From Segatella copri (GTDB lineage: Bacteria; Bacteroidota; Bacteroidia; Bacteroidales; Bacteroidaceae), in the NCBI RefSeq assembly GCF_002224675.1, contig NZ_NMPZ01000005.1, positions 62,001 through 126,000 on the forward strand: a stretch of DNA of 64,000 bases. Reading direction: 5' to 3'. The translations under genes and the position numbers were made by a program. The notes under the pieces were generated by a model, which worked only from the letters and a program-made list of their open reading frames with translations, ran no database searches and was not told the DNA's origin. Positions 56,280-64,000 of this stretch are shown piece after piece. The first letter of the stretch is position 1. The number at the start of each line of letters is the position of its first letter.

Positions 56280-56462
56280 TGTCACTTCTGTTTGTTCCTA
56301 AGTGACAACCTTTTTCAGGGAAGTACAACAAGCATCTGAAGAAGGAGCAAGTCCGCTAGAGTAATTTTGACGTTTTAAAAATTTGCATTAAAAAATATTC
56401 TGCTAAGGGTTAGGAAAATGAAAATTCGATTGTAATATAGGCAAAAGAAAAGAAATAAAGTA

Positions 56463-57014
56463 ATGCAAATAAACAAAGAAACGATAGAACTGCTCTTCCG
56501 GCAGCATTATCTGAGGATGTACCAATTGGCCAGGGTACTTCTGAAGGATGATGCAGCCAGCAAGGATGTGGTGGGCGAAGTCTTTGCCGATGTGCTCAAC
56601 GGAAAGACTCAACGGGGTCTTGATAACGAGACTATAACCAGCGATTCGCCCCTGCCTTCCACCAACGCCGGGAGCTATCTTCTGGTGTGTGTGCGCCATA
56701 AATGCCTCAACCTGTTGAGCCGACAGAAGATGAAAGACCGGGTTCATCATCTCCTGAAAGCCGATACTTCGCCTTCGATAGCTCCCCTGGAAGCGACGAT
56801 TGCCGAAATAGACAGGGAGACAGAAAAGTACGAGGCAATTCAGACTTATATGGATGCTGAACTCACGCCACAAACCCGCAAGGTACTCGATCTCCGCTTT
56901 CGGCAGAAACTGAAATATCGGGAGATTGCTACGGAATTGGGCATCAGCGAAGTGGCAGTTTATAAGCATCTGGCGCAAGGCATCAGAAAATTAAAGCAAA
57001 AGTTTAACCCTTAG
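56463..57014 (+). CDS. ECF-type RNA polymerase sigma-70 factor (copy 2)
   Basis: Same 183-residue architecture as copy 1, with about nine substitutions. These include Q to L in region 2 (IELLFRQ), S to G, and a cluster of three in the interdomain linker (LDRKTQLG becomes LNGKTQRG). Region 4 is unchanged, so promoter recognition may overlap between the copies and cross-talk is possible. Confidence 0.92.
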   Translation: MQINKETIELLFRQHYLRMYQLARVLLKDDAASKDVVGEVFADVLNGKTQRGLDNETITSDSPLPSTNAGSYLLVCVRHKCLNLLSRQKMKDRVHHLLKADTSPSIAPLEATIAEIDRETEKYEAIQTYMDAELTPQTRKVLDLRFRQKLKYREIATELGISEVAVYKHLAQGIRKLKQKFNP

Positions 57015-57024
57015 CAGATTTATT

Positions 57025-57675
57025 ATGGACAAGTTTGAAAAAATACTGGATATCATCGACCATCAGGAGAAGTATTCTGATGAGGAGATTCGTGAAATAT
57101 TGCAGGATGAGGAATGCCGAAAACTCTATCAGACGATGATGGAAGTGGATTCTGCACTTGAAAGCCCCTCTCCTATTATTAATGCAGATGAGGAATGGGA
57201 GAAATTCAGCCAGGAGCATCAACTTCAGGAAAAAGCAACTCATCCTATAACTTCCTGGCGTAAACTGGCAGCATCCATCGCCGGCTTTGTCTTGATTTCG
57301 GGTATTGCCTTTGCCGCAATCCATACTTACATCAAGCGCAGCCAGGAACCAACCCAGGTAACCGCAGACACTCATCCGGAAGTCATAAAATCAGATTCCG
57401 CAAAGCAGGTAGCAGCAAAGGATTCCCTGACTCATCCGAAACCAGAAAAGCCAGCCATTCACAAGACTTTCGAGAATGTGGCTTTCGAGCAGATGCTTTC
57501 TGAAATTGCTTCTTATTATGATTTACAAGTAAAGTTTGAGAATAACGAGGACAAGACCCTCCGCCTCTATTACGAATGGAACAGTCATTCGAGCATCGAG
57601 AACATCGTAAAAGAACTGAACCAATTCGAGAATGTAAACATCGAATTGCAACAAAACGAGCTGATTGTAAAATAA
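57025..57675 (+). CDS. FecR-like anti-sigma factor with DUF4974 domain (copy 2)
   Basis: A 216-residue protein differing from copy 1 at four positions (V to A, A to V, R to A, I to L). The cytosolic, membrane and periplasmic DUF4974 parts are all kept. With so few changes, either anti-sigma factor could plausibly bind either sigma factor and either receptor STN domain. Confidence 0.85.
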   Translation: MDKFEKILDIIDHQEKYSDEEIREILQDEECRKLYQTMMEVDSALESPSPIINADEEWEKFSQEHQLQEKATHPITSWRKLAASIAGFVLISGIAFAAIHTYIKRSQEPTQVTADTHPEVIKSDSAKQVAAKDSLTHPKPEKPAIHKTFENVAFEQMLSEIASYYDLQVKFENNEDKTLRLYYEWNSHSSIENIVKELNQFENVNIELQQNELIVK

Positions 57676-57696
57676 CAAATAAAAAGCAACATCATT

Positions 57697-60267
57697 ATGA
57701 GAAGATTTTCAGCCATCATATTCCTGCTGTGCACGTTCGCCCTGGCGATGAGCGCACAGCACATCCAGCGCAACTATCACGACCGCAGCATGTCGGACGT
57801 CCTCATCGACCTCGACAAGGCTTCCAAGCGTTACAAAATCAGTTTCATCTACAACGAACTGGAGGATTTCACAGTTACCCAGAACGTGAAGACTACCAAT
57901 ATTCCCGATGCCATCCGTAAGGTAATCGGTTTCTATCCGATGCAGATGACCGTGGGCGACAGCCTCATCACCGTGGAGTGCATGCGCAAGAGCGAGCGCA
58001 AGCTGATAGGCAGACTGATAGACAATCACAATCTTCCTGTAGAATTCGCCAATATCCAGCTGCTCAACCCGAAGGATTCCTCCTTTCTCTGTGGAGGCGT
58101 GAGCAACGCCAATGGCGATTTCGTCATTCCCTGCCAGCAGAAACAGGCCCTCATGAAGGTTTCGTTCGTAGGCTACAAGACGATTTGCAAGCTGGTACCT
58201 ATTGCCCGTATCGGAAATGTGAGGATGCAGGCGAATTCATACTTGTTGAAAGGTGTGACCGTTGAAGCCGCAAGGGTTGTAGAAAAAGTAGATAGACAAA
58301 TCATCTTCCCTACAAAAGAGCAGGTGAAAACGGCTTCCAATGGTTATGATCTGTTGGACAACTTGTCTTTGCCTACCATTATCGTAAATCGAGCAGAACG
58401 CAAAGTTCAGTCATTAAAGGGCGGAGATGTGCAAATACGCATCAACGATGTCAAGGCTAGCATGCAAGATGTATTGGCTTTGCAGCCGGATGAAGTTACA
58501 AAGGTGGAATTCATCAATGTTCCAGGACTCAAATATGGAGACAGCAATCTGGATGCAGTCATCAACTACCAGGTCCGCCGACGTTATGCCGGTTATGTGG
58601 GTGGAGTTTCTACGATGCAAGGCACCAAGGCAGGTTTCAATAATAGCGACGGTTATTTCAAATACAATGTGAAGAAATCGGAATTCAGTATCAACTACAG
58701 TTTCTCCTATCGCTCGGTAGAGGAACGAAGCTATGAGAGTCTCGGTACTTATCATCTGCCCACAGGAGAAACTCTACATCGCAATTATTTAGGTTATGAT
58801 TCTCCGTTCCTATACACCACCAATAATGTACAGTTTGGTTATAATCTTAGTGAACCAGACAAATATACATTGAATGTACGGTTGAATTTCTACAATCACA
58901 ACAGTCCTGTGAGAGGCATGAACCAGCTTTATCAGGAAAGCGGCAAGGCAAATCAATATCTGCAAAACAACAGAAAAATGCTGGAGCAGATTCCATCTCT
59001 GGACATTTATTATTCGCTCAACATGCCCCATGACCAGAACCTGGCTCTGAACCTGGTGGGTACTTACATCGGCACAGATTACCAATATCGTATGAGGGAA
59101 TATACGTTCAACAAATCGCCGGAGGAATCTGTAAAGAACGCTCCGCTGACCGATTACAGTTATGATGCAACTGGTAGAAAGCGCTCTCTTATTGGTGAAG
59201 GAACATACAGCAAGAACTGGAAACAGATGGCTTTATCGGTAGGTGGACAATATAATATCAGCCACACAGATAACATCTATGTGGGAAGCAGTAATGCTGA
59301 TACGGAATTGAAGTACAGCAATCTCTATCTTTTCACCCAGCTACAGGGACAGCAGAAGTGGTTCAGTTATCAGGTGGGAGTTGGTGCAACCAGGTCTTCC
59401 ATCCATCAGGGGGAGAACGGATACAGCAAATGGCTGTTTCGACCACAGGTAACTTTACAGGCAAAGGCTAGCGACCATCTGAGTTTTAAATGGAGCAGCA
59501 AAATCACGTCAGACATCCCAAGCCTTTCCGACTTGAGCGAGTTGCGCCAATATTCCAACAGCTTTGAGGCGCGTGACGGCAATAGCGGTCTGAAGCCATT
59601 TACCGGCTACAACAATACCTTGTCGGCTTCCTGGAACATTCCGCTGATGTCTGTGTACCTGGAGGGAAACTGGACGTATTACGACAAGCCTATAGCTACT
59701 TCTATCTTGCCCGAAAAGCGGGAGGATGGCTCTTATCTCTTTGTGAGCAAACCGGAGAATCAGAAGAGTCATGATTACAAGCACCTGCTGTTGACTCCTG
59801 AAGTTCACCTCATCAAGGATCATCTGGATTTGAACCTTATGTGCGAGTATCAGAATGTCAAGACAAAGGGTTTGGATTATTCCCACGAGTTCAATTACTT
59901 CAGTTATGGAGCAGAAATTCGGTACATGACGGGCAATTGGAACATTGGCTATGGTGCCTATAAGGTGGAAAAGAGTTTTTGGGGAGAAAAGACAAACGGC
60001 GGAGAGCCAACCTCCAATCTTGCCGTAACCTACAGTTATAAGAACTGGCAGTTTGGCGTTCTCGGATTATTCGTATTCTATCCTCATGGCTGCGTGTATA
60101 AGGATGAACTTTTCAACAAGTATGTGCAGCAGAAGAACAAGGTACGCCTTGCTGACCAGGGCAACATGCTTGTCTTTGCTGCCAGCTTCAACTTCAGCCA
60201 TGGCCGCAGATACCATACAGGCAGCCGTAAGCTGAACAATAGCGATAGAGATAATGGTATCAGATAG
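57697..60267 (+). CDS. TonB-dependent receptor with STN domain (copy 2, different barrel)
   Basis: An 856-residue receptor. The first 181 residues (signal peptide, STN and CarboxypepD_reg-like domains) match copy 1, with five changes. From there on (VTVEAARVVEKVDRQIIF) the plug and barrel are of a different type. The plug contains DLLDNLSLPTIIVNRAE, similar to other Bacteroidota 'outer membrane beta-barrel' proteins, and the C-terminus contains VFAASFNFSHGRRYH. The signalling part is conserved while the ligand-binding part has been exchanged. Confidence 0.88.
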   Translation: MRRFSAIIFLLCTFALAMSAQHIQRNYHDRSMSDVLIDLDKASKRYKISFIYNELEDFTVTQNVKTTNIPDAIRKVIGFYPMQMTVGDSLITVECMRKSERKLIGRLIDNHNLPVEFANIQLLNPKDSSFLCGGVSNANGDFVIPCQQKQALMKVSFVGYKTICKLVPIARIGNVRMQANSYLLKGVTVEAARVVEKVDRQIIFPTKEQVKTASNGYDLLDNLSLPTIIVNRAERKVQSLKGGDVQIRINDVKASMQDVLALQPDEVTKVEFINVPGLKYGDSNLDAVINYQVRRRYAGYVGGVSTMQGTKAGFNNSDGYFKYNVKKSEFSINYSFSYRSVEERSYESLGTYHLPTGETLHRNYLGYDSPFLYTTNNVQFGYNLSEPDKYTLNVRLNFYNHNSPVRGMNQLYQESGKANQYLQNNRKMLEQIPSLDIYYSLNMPHDQNLALNLVGTYIGTDYQYRMREYTFNKSPEESVKNAPLTDYSYDATGRKRSLIGEGTYSKNWKQMALSVGGQYNISHTDNIYVGSSNADTELKYSNLYLFTQLQGQQKWFSYQVGVGATRSSIHQGENGYSKWLFRPQVTLQAKASDHLSFKWSSKITSDIPSLSDLSELRQYSNSFEARDGNSGLKPFTGYNNTLSASWNIPLMSVYLEGNWTYYDKPIATSILPEKREDGSYLFVSKPENQKSHDYKHLLLTPEVHLIKDHLDLNLMCEYQNVKTKGLDYSHEFNYFSYGAEIRYMTGNWNIGYGAYKVEKSFWGEKTNGGEPTSNLAVTYSYKNWQFGVLGLFVFYPHGCVYKDELFNKYVQQKNKVRLADQGNMLVFAASFNFSHGRRYHTGSRKLNNSDRDNGIR

Positions 60268-60294
60268 AATGACGACTTGTAGTTATAAAAAATA

Positions 60295-60335
60295 ATCTTT
60301 CTAACTGGGAAAATATTTTTTCCAGTTAGAAAGAT
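60295..60335. terminator. Terminator between receptor copy 2 and the TPR gene
   Basis: ATCTTTCTAACTGG and CCAGTTAGAAAGAT form a perfect 14-bp stem around an A/T loop. It serves the convergent genes. Confidence 0.8.
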
Positions 60336-60348
60336 GAAATTCTATTAT

Positions 60349-61221
60349 TCAGTATTCGTTATGGAAAACCTTATAGGGGTCCATCTGCTGCATTTTTTCC
60401 TTGATTTTCTGCTCTATTCCCTCTGATGGTTCCGGAATTTCGGCACCCATTTCCTTGGCTGCAGCCTCATCCTCGGCAGCACCGGCACTATCACCCAGAC
60501 TTCTGCGAACCTCGCTGCGCTCGCGATACGCATCAATAGAGAAAGGATTTACCTCCATCACCTTACCGTAGGTCTGTTCAGCCTCCTCCATCTTTCCCTG
60601 CGCCTTCTCTACACGAGCCTTCAGTAACAGCACATCCTCGTTGCCCGGAATATGCTCATAGAGGAAAGTTGCATCGAGTTCTGCCTCGGAAAGATGAGCC
60701 TGATCCAACAGGATGCTGCCACGAAGCAATCGGGCGGCATAGAAATCCTCACGCTTGCCTATCGCCTCTGTCAGCATCGACACAGCACGGATGGGTTCGC
60801 CCAATCCCCGGCAAGCCTTGGCAGAATAGAGATAGGTCTGCAGATTCGATGTGTCCAGGTGAAGAGCCTTATCGCATACCTCCGACATGGCAGTATAGTT
60901 CTCCATCATATACGCCACATCCGCCATACGCAGCAACACCGCCACGTTGTCGGTCTGGGCTTCCGAGAGAATCTGCAACTGCTCATAGGCTTTCTGCAGA
61001 TCACCCATAGAGATGTAAGCCTGCGAGAGATAGTCGCGGCATTCCAAATCATCTGCATTCAGCTGCAGAGCGTGTTCCAAAGACTTGGCTGCAAGGTCAA
61101 ATTGATGCATGCGGAGAGCACGAACACCATCATATTTCACCATGTCGAAGTCTTTTTCCTTCTCCTGTTTCACTTCCTCAGTAGTCTTTTGGCCACCAAA
61201 TAGCTTTTTAAATATGTTCAT
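60349..61221 (-). CDS. Tetratricopeptide repeat protein
   Basis: A 290-residue cytosolic protein starting MNIFKKLFGGQKTTEEV. It is composed mostly of TPR helical pairs (from about residue 35, such as FDLAAKSLEHALQLNADDLE and GDLQKAYEQLQILSEAQTD, to about 255). It probably scaffolds a protein complex. The partner is unknown. It is transcribed alone from a promoter with -7 box TATCTTTG at 61283-61290. Confidence 0.88.
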   Translation of the reverse strand: MNIFKKLFGGQKTTEEVKQEKEKDFDMVKYDGVRALRMHQFDLAAKSLEHALQLNADDLECRDYLSQAYISMGDLQKAYEQLQILSEAQTDNVAVLLRMADVAYMMENYTAMSEVCDKALHLDTSNLQTYLYSAKACRGLGEPIRAVSMLTEAIGKREDFYAARLLRGSILLDQAHLSEAELDATFLYEHIPGNEDVLLLKARVEKAQGKMEEAEQTYGKVMEVNPFSIDAYRERSEVRRSLGDSAGAAEDEAAAKEMGAEIPEPSEGIEQKIKEKMQQMDPYKVFHNEY

Positions 61222-61282
61222 AATCCAACTATTTTTTTAGGTTTTGAATTGTTTGTTGTTGAAATCGTATCAAACGACAGGG

Positions 61283-61290
61283 CAAAGATA
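61283..61290 (-). promoter_or_regulatory. -7 box of the TPR gene
   Basis: TATCTTTG on the minus strand, 62 bp before the start codon. Confidence 0.6.
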
Positions 61291-61446
61291 CAAATAAAAG
61301 CCCAAAAACGCCTGCTTTTTGGAAGAAATATTTTCATTTTTCTGATTACGAGAAGATGGTGACAAACTTAGACGCACGAATACCATCCACATAAACATCT
61401 GCTTGATAGGGAGTTAGGATTGTTTTTGATTTCAGTTAAAGGCATC

Positions 61447-61644
61447 AAAAATCTCAGTCTCAGTTGTCTCAGTTATTTTTCAAGTACCCCCTCTTTTTCT
61501 TTTATTCTTATATATATATTATATATTTATATATAATTAATTAATAATCAGTAAGTTACAAAACAGAAGAAAGAAGAGGAATAGAAAAAAGGGGGGAATG
61601 ATACCCCCTTATTTTTTAACTGAGAGACTGAGACTGAGATTTTT
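61447..61644. repeat. Hairpin element E2
   Basis: Inverted arms at 61447-61475 and 61618-61644 (CTCAGTCTCAGT type, one indel) surround about 140 bp. Inside are TTTTTCAAGTACCCCCTC, a pyrimidine run, an A/T stretch, the shared core AATTAATTAATAATCA (61535-61550) and a GGGGGG/CCCCC stem with flanking A and T runs (about 61585-61617). No reading frame of note. Confidence 0.8.
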
Positions 61645-61715
61645 CAAATCAATTGGAACGCTATTTTTTGCATTAACTATCTGACTATTAGTCTTTTAGA
61701 AGAAAGCAAATTAGA

Positions 61716-61918
61716 AAATCTTCCAGATTCCAAATCTTCCAATTAATTTTTCAGCATATCCCTCCTACCCTCATTTTTATATATATTTATATATATATTA
61801 TATATACAATTAATTAATAATCAACATGTTACACAATATAAAAAAGTAAAGCAGACGGACAAGCGAAAGATGCATACCCTCTTAAAATTAATTGGAAGAA
61901 CTGGAATCTGGAAGATTT
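61716..61918. repeat. Hairpin element E3
   Basis: Inverted arms at 61716-61750 and 61884-61918 (35 bp, three mismatches; AATCTTCCAGATTCC type) surround 133 bp. The interior has TTTTTCAGCATATCCCTCC, an A/T stretch and the same core AATTAATTAATAATCA (61808-61823) as E2, followed by GTTACA in both. The arms are unrelated to those of E1 and E2. E2 and E3 are head-to-tail. No gene is seen in 61291-61975. Confidence 0.8.
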
Positions 61919-61975
61919 AGCAGGGTAACTGGAACGCAGCCCCAGGGAAATCCCCTCTTCTCTAGAAGGCATTTC

Positions 61976-63535
61976 TCACTCCACGACCCAATCCGTGATG
62001 TTATGCGTAGCACTATCAAAATTAACCCCGACCTTGGTTATAGGAAGACCCGACAAGGCAAAACGCTGGCGATAGTTCTTGAGATTGATCTGCTGCATCG
62101 CCACCTGGGCATTCTGGTTAAGTTTCAACTCTATCAAGTAAAGACGAGATTTCGTCATAACCACGATATCAACCCTGCCATTCGGAGTATGTACTTCTAC
62201 ATCTACCATCCAAGCCGTAAGAAGCGAGAAGATGACATAGAACATCTGCTGATAATGCCCCTCATAGTCCGTATTGGCACAATATGGAACCGTGCCCAGG
62301 AAAGTCTGCAAATACTGCAGGACCAGTCCCAGGTCTTCCTTATCGAAGGCACGAGCCATATTGCGGGTCGTATTATTGGCATTCTGCGTGTTAGGCGTTA
62401 CATAGTAAGGAATCAGCGCCTTGGTCAACCCCAGCCGCACTTCTCTGTTCGGAATACCCAAAGTATAGGAATCGTAAGCCTCTTCATAATCCTTGATTGT
62501 AATATAGCCACTCTGATAGAGCAGAGGCGTAAGAGTTGTCATCGTTTCTGTAGGCGCATCAAAGTCTGAAACGCCCGCTTCCATGGATTCGGCGAAATCG
62601 CTGAAGTTGACACCAAACTTCTTCATCATATTGATGAGATAGGTAGGAGTTCCCGTAGAAAACCAGAATGGCTCTACCCGCTTTAGCGAAAGACTGCTGA
62701 GCAAACTGAACGGATTGAAGATATCAGGCGATTCTGATGCAAAATGATAGCCGTCATAATAATCCTTGAGTCGGCTCAGCGTCTCATCCATCGTCCAGTT
62801 CTTTGCCTCGGCCAATTCCTGTATCCCCTCTTTTAACCGGGTAAGCATCTCCTCCTTGGTAATACCACAAATGCCCGCATACTCGGGGAGCATGCTGATA
62901 TTGGTGATGTTGTTCAACTCACTGAAGATGCTGAGCTGAGAAAACTTGGTAATGCCCGTGAGGAATACAAAATGAAGCATGGAGTCAGAATCCTTCAAGG
63001 GACTGAAAAAATTGCGAAGAATCTGACGGAGAGCCACCAGCTGGTTTTCCTCGTGCACCACATCCAGGAGGGGCGCATCGTATTCGTCGATGAGAATGAC
63101 CACCTGCTTGCCGGTTTGCCTATAAACTTGGCTGATGAGATTGAGCAATCTTACATTTGGGTCGGGCGCATCCGTCATGATTCCCCATTTCTCTTCATGC
63201 TGTTTCAGAATAAAGAGAAGATAGCGTACCAGCGCATCCTCCTGCATGTGCTTGCCACCCGACAGATCAAAATGCAAGACAGGGTATTCCACCCAATCCT
63301 GTTCCAGCCTTTCCATCTCCAATCCCTTGAAAAGTTCCTTCTTTCCTTCGAAGTAGCTTTGCAAGGTAGAGACAAGAAGCGACTTTCCGAATCGACGAGG
63401 GCGACTCAGAAAAAGATATTTCTTGCCGGAATGGGTCATCTGATGGATGTAACCGGTCTTATCAACATAGAGATAATTCTTGGTGATAATCTCCGAGAAT
63501 GTCTGAATGCCTACTGGATAGAATTTTGCTGCCAT
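61976..63535 (-). CDS. AAA-ATPase-like / PD-(D/E)XK nuclease-domain protein
   Basis: A 519-residue protein of the AAA-ATPase_like plus PDDEXK_9 type, numerous in Bacteroidota and of unknown role. It begins MAAKFYPVGIQTFSEII and continues with KNYLYVDKTGYI, the family start. The P-loop is FLSRPRRFGKSLL and a Walker B-like VVILIDEYDAPLL follows. The C-terminal nuclease fold has GRVDIVVMTKSRLYLIELKL, an intact D-x(n)-E-L-K pattern, so catalytic residues are present. The ATG at 63535 is chosen. A -7 box TAACTTTG is at 63561-63568. Confidence 0.9.
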   Translation of the reverse strand: MAAKFYPVGIQTFSEIITKNYLYVDKTGYIHQMTHSGKKYLFLSRPRRFGKSLLVSTLQSYFEGKKELFKGLEMERLEQDWVEYPVLHFDLSGGKHMQEDALVRYLLFILKQHEEKWGIMTDAPDPNVRLLNLISQVYRQTGKQVVILIDEYDAPLLDVVHEENQLVALRQILRNFFSPLKDSDSMLHFVFLTGITKFSQLSIFSELNNITNISMLPEYAGICGITKEEMLTRLKEGIQELAEAKNWTMDETLSRLKDYYDGYHFASESPDIFNPFSLLSSLSLKRVEPFWFSTGTPTYLINMMKKFGVNFSDFAESMEAGVSDFDAPTETMTTLTPLLYQSGYITIKDYEEAYDSYTLGIPNREVRLGLTKALIPYYVTPNTQNANNTTRNMARAFDKEDLGLVLQYLQTFLGTVPYCANTDYEGHYQQMFYVIFSLLTAWMVDVEVHTPNGRVDIVVMTKSRLYLIELKLNQNAQVAMQQINLKNYRQRFALSGLPITKVGVNFDSATHNITDWVVE

Positions 63536-63560
63536 AATCTGCACCGTTTTGATTTTGGCA

Positions 63561-63568
63561 CAAAGTTA
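63561..63568 (-). promoter_or_regulatory. -7 box of the AAA/PD-(D/E)XK gene
   Basis: TAACTTTG on the minus strand, 25 bp before the start codon. A 33-bp repeat array is not obvious upstream on this strand. Confidence 0.55.
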
Positions 63569-63638
63569 AGCAAAATTTCTGAGAACAACAAGCAAATCGG
63601 AGTTAAAAATACAAGATTGGGATAAAGAAAAAAATAAG

Positions 63639-63704
63639 CTTTCCTTTTGAAAAGGAAATAATTACCGATTTCTTTCCTTTTTAGAAGGAAACTTTCTACA
63701 TTTG
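63639..63704 (+). promoter_or_regulatory. Two 33-bp-pitch repeats with an outward promoter
   Basis: Near-palindromic units CTTTCCTTTTGAAAAGGAAA (63639) and CTTTCCTTTTTAGAAGGAAA (63672) are exactly 33 bp apart. The -7 box TACATTTG (63697-63704) follows the second. No intact gene follows directly. A 28-codon reading frame (63767-63853) ending KRKWMRLSIFPKESIKIT may be a remnant. Confidence 0.65.
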
Positions 63705-63871
63705 CAGCCGATTGTAGGAATCGACTTTGATGGAATAGGCATCTCGTTCTGCGCCGTGATGATTTCCTGCAAGTTTGCCCTGCGGGAGAAGCGGAAGTGG
63801 ATGCGCTTATCCATATTCCCAAAGGAAAGCATAAAAATTACTTAAATAAAGCAACTTTTAGAATTTTTTCG

Positions 63872-63926
63872 AAGTATAGTTAGAAATATTTTCGTATTTT
63901 TGCAAAGTATACTTTAAAATATTTCC
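63872..63926 (+). promoter_or_regulatory. Two 33-bp-pitch repeats with a second outward promoter
   Basis: AAGTATAGTTAGAAATATTT (63872) and AAGTATACTTTAAAATATTT (63905) are 33 bp apart. A -7-like TATTTTTG (63895-63902) lies between them, so the second copy would cover the transcription start. A further TAACTTTG occurs at 63980-63987. The gene they serve lies beyond the window. Confidence 0.55.
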
Positions 63927-64000
63927 TCTAAACACATAAAAAAAGACTTGCTGTCCCACGAATTGGCACAAGTGCAAGCTAACTTTGCACACAGAAATCA

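Larger units (their letters stand above)
54726..56317 (-). mobile_element. IS3-family insertion sequence between the duplicated loci
   Basis: Ends are inverted repeats: TGAAAAAGTTGTCAC from 54726 and, read inward from 56317, TGAAAAAGGTTGTCAC, each then followed by a TTAGGA-like match. It is about 1592 bp long with two overlapping-phase reading frames. No target duplication is evident (flanks TATACG and GGGAAG). The left subterminal 200 bp carry degenerate repeats ending GGTTAC at roughly 32-bp spacing. Confidence 0.85.
56330..58241 (+). repeat. Duplicated segment, copy 2
   Basis: Begins with a 30-bp copy of the end of the MATE gene (56330-56359), only 12 bp after the IS end. It then follows copy 1 collinearly from 56374 to 58241, where receptor sequence diverges. 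The 88-bp palindrome block of copy 1 is absent here. Confidence 0.9.

Noticed and set aside
60795..60816. Half-site AATCCCCGGCAAGC inside the TPR gene as another palindrome copy
   Set aside because: Only one arm is present, and the encoded residues (CRGLGEP) fit the TPR protein normally. Chance or an old remnant cannot be told apart.
63767..63853. 28-codon frame after the first right-edge promoter
   Set aside because: Too short and without recognisable homology. Mentioned as a possible remnant only.

Overview
The window reads as chromosomal DNA of a gut Bacteroidales, most like Prevotella/Segatella copri. This rests on SusC/SusD pairs, a hybrid two-component regulator, Mfa-type fimbriae, a type IX secretion C-terminal domain, HU-HIG and 'smalltalk' genes, and Bacteroidota promoters (-7 box TAnnTTTG, some with a -33 TTTG box) before many genes. 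No rRNA, tRNA or CRISPR array was seen. The genus assignment is inference from gene content.

Layout. (1) 0-17 kb: threonine ammonia-lyase, then a polysaccharide utilisation locus on the minus strand (SusC, SusD, a SusE-position lipoprotein, two tandem CE1-like esterases, a GH3 beta-glucosidase) with its divergent hybrid regulator, then RidA. RidA clears the reactive enamine/imine made by enzymes such as the threonine ammonia-lyase. (2) 17-23 kb: a lone ABC ATPase and an accessory module (DUF5675 protein, DUF3987 primase/helicase-like protein carrying in-frame palindromic inserts, two unknown proteins behind hairpin leaders). (3) 23-35 kb: a seven-gene Mfa-type fimbrial operon ending in a 1618-residue putative tip/adhesin with a T9SS-like C-terminus. 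It is headed by a promoter next to a C11 tract. (4) 35-37 kb: a hairpin element, HU-HIG and smalltalk, which look like the other half of the DUF3987 module. (5) 37-49 kb: housekeeping and transport genes (EamA and AspT/YidE-type transporters, RluA-type synthase, PfkB kinase, SF1 helicase, MATE pump) mixed with P-loop ATPases of the AAA_14/DUF4143 type. (6) 49-60 kb: an ECF sigma / FecR-like anti-sigma / TonB-dependent receptor trio present twice, with nearly identical regulators and receptor N-termini but unrelated receptor barrels. A third DUF4143 ATPase and an IS3-family element lie between the copies. (7) 60-64 kb: a TPR protein, two further hairpin elements, an AAA-ATPase-like/PD-(D/E)XK protein, and two outward promoters at the right edge.

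The strongest unexplained signals are these. All three DUF4143-type ATPase genes, plus two promoters at the right edge, carry 2-3 direct repeats of about 20 bp at a 33-bp pitch, with one copy just upstream of the -7 box. The repeat sequence differs in every case. Three large hairpin elements (35.6, 61.4 and 61.7 kb) have unrelated arms but a common architecture, and the arm of one also occurs in the 3' end of the DUF3987 gene. A palindrome family has entered the DUF3987 gene repeatedly in the same frame, and it also marks one copy of the duplicated sigma locus.
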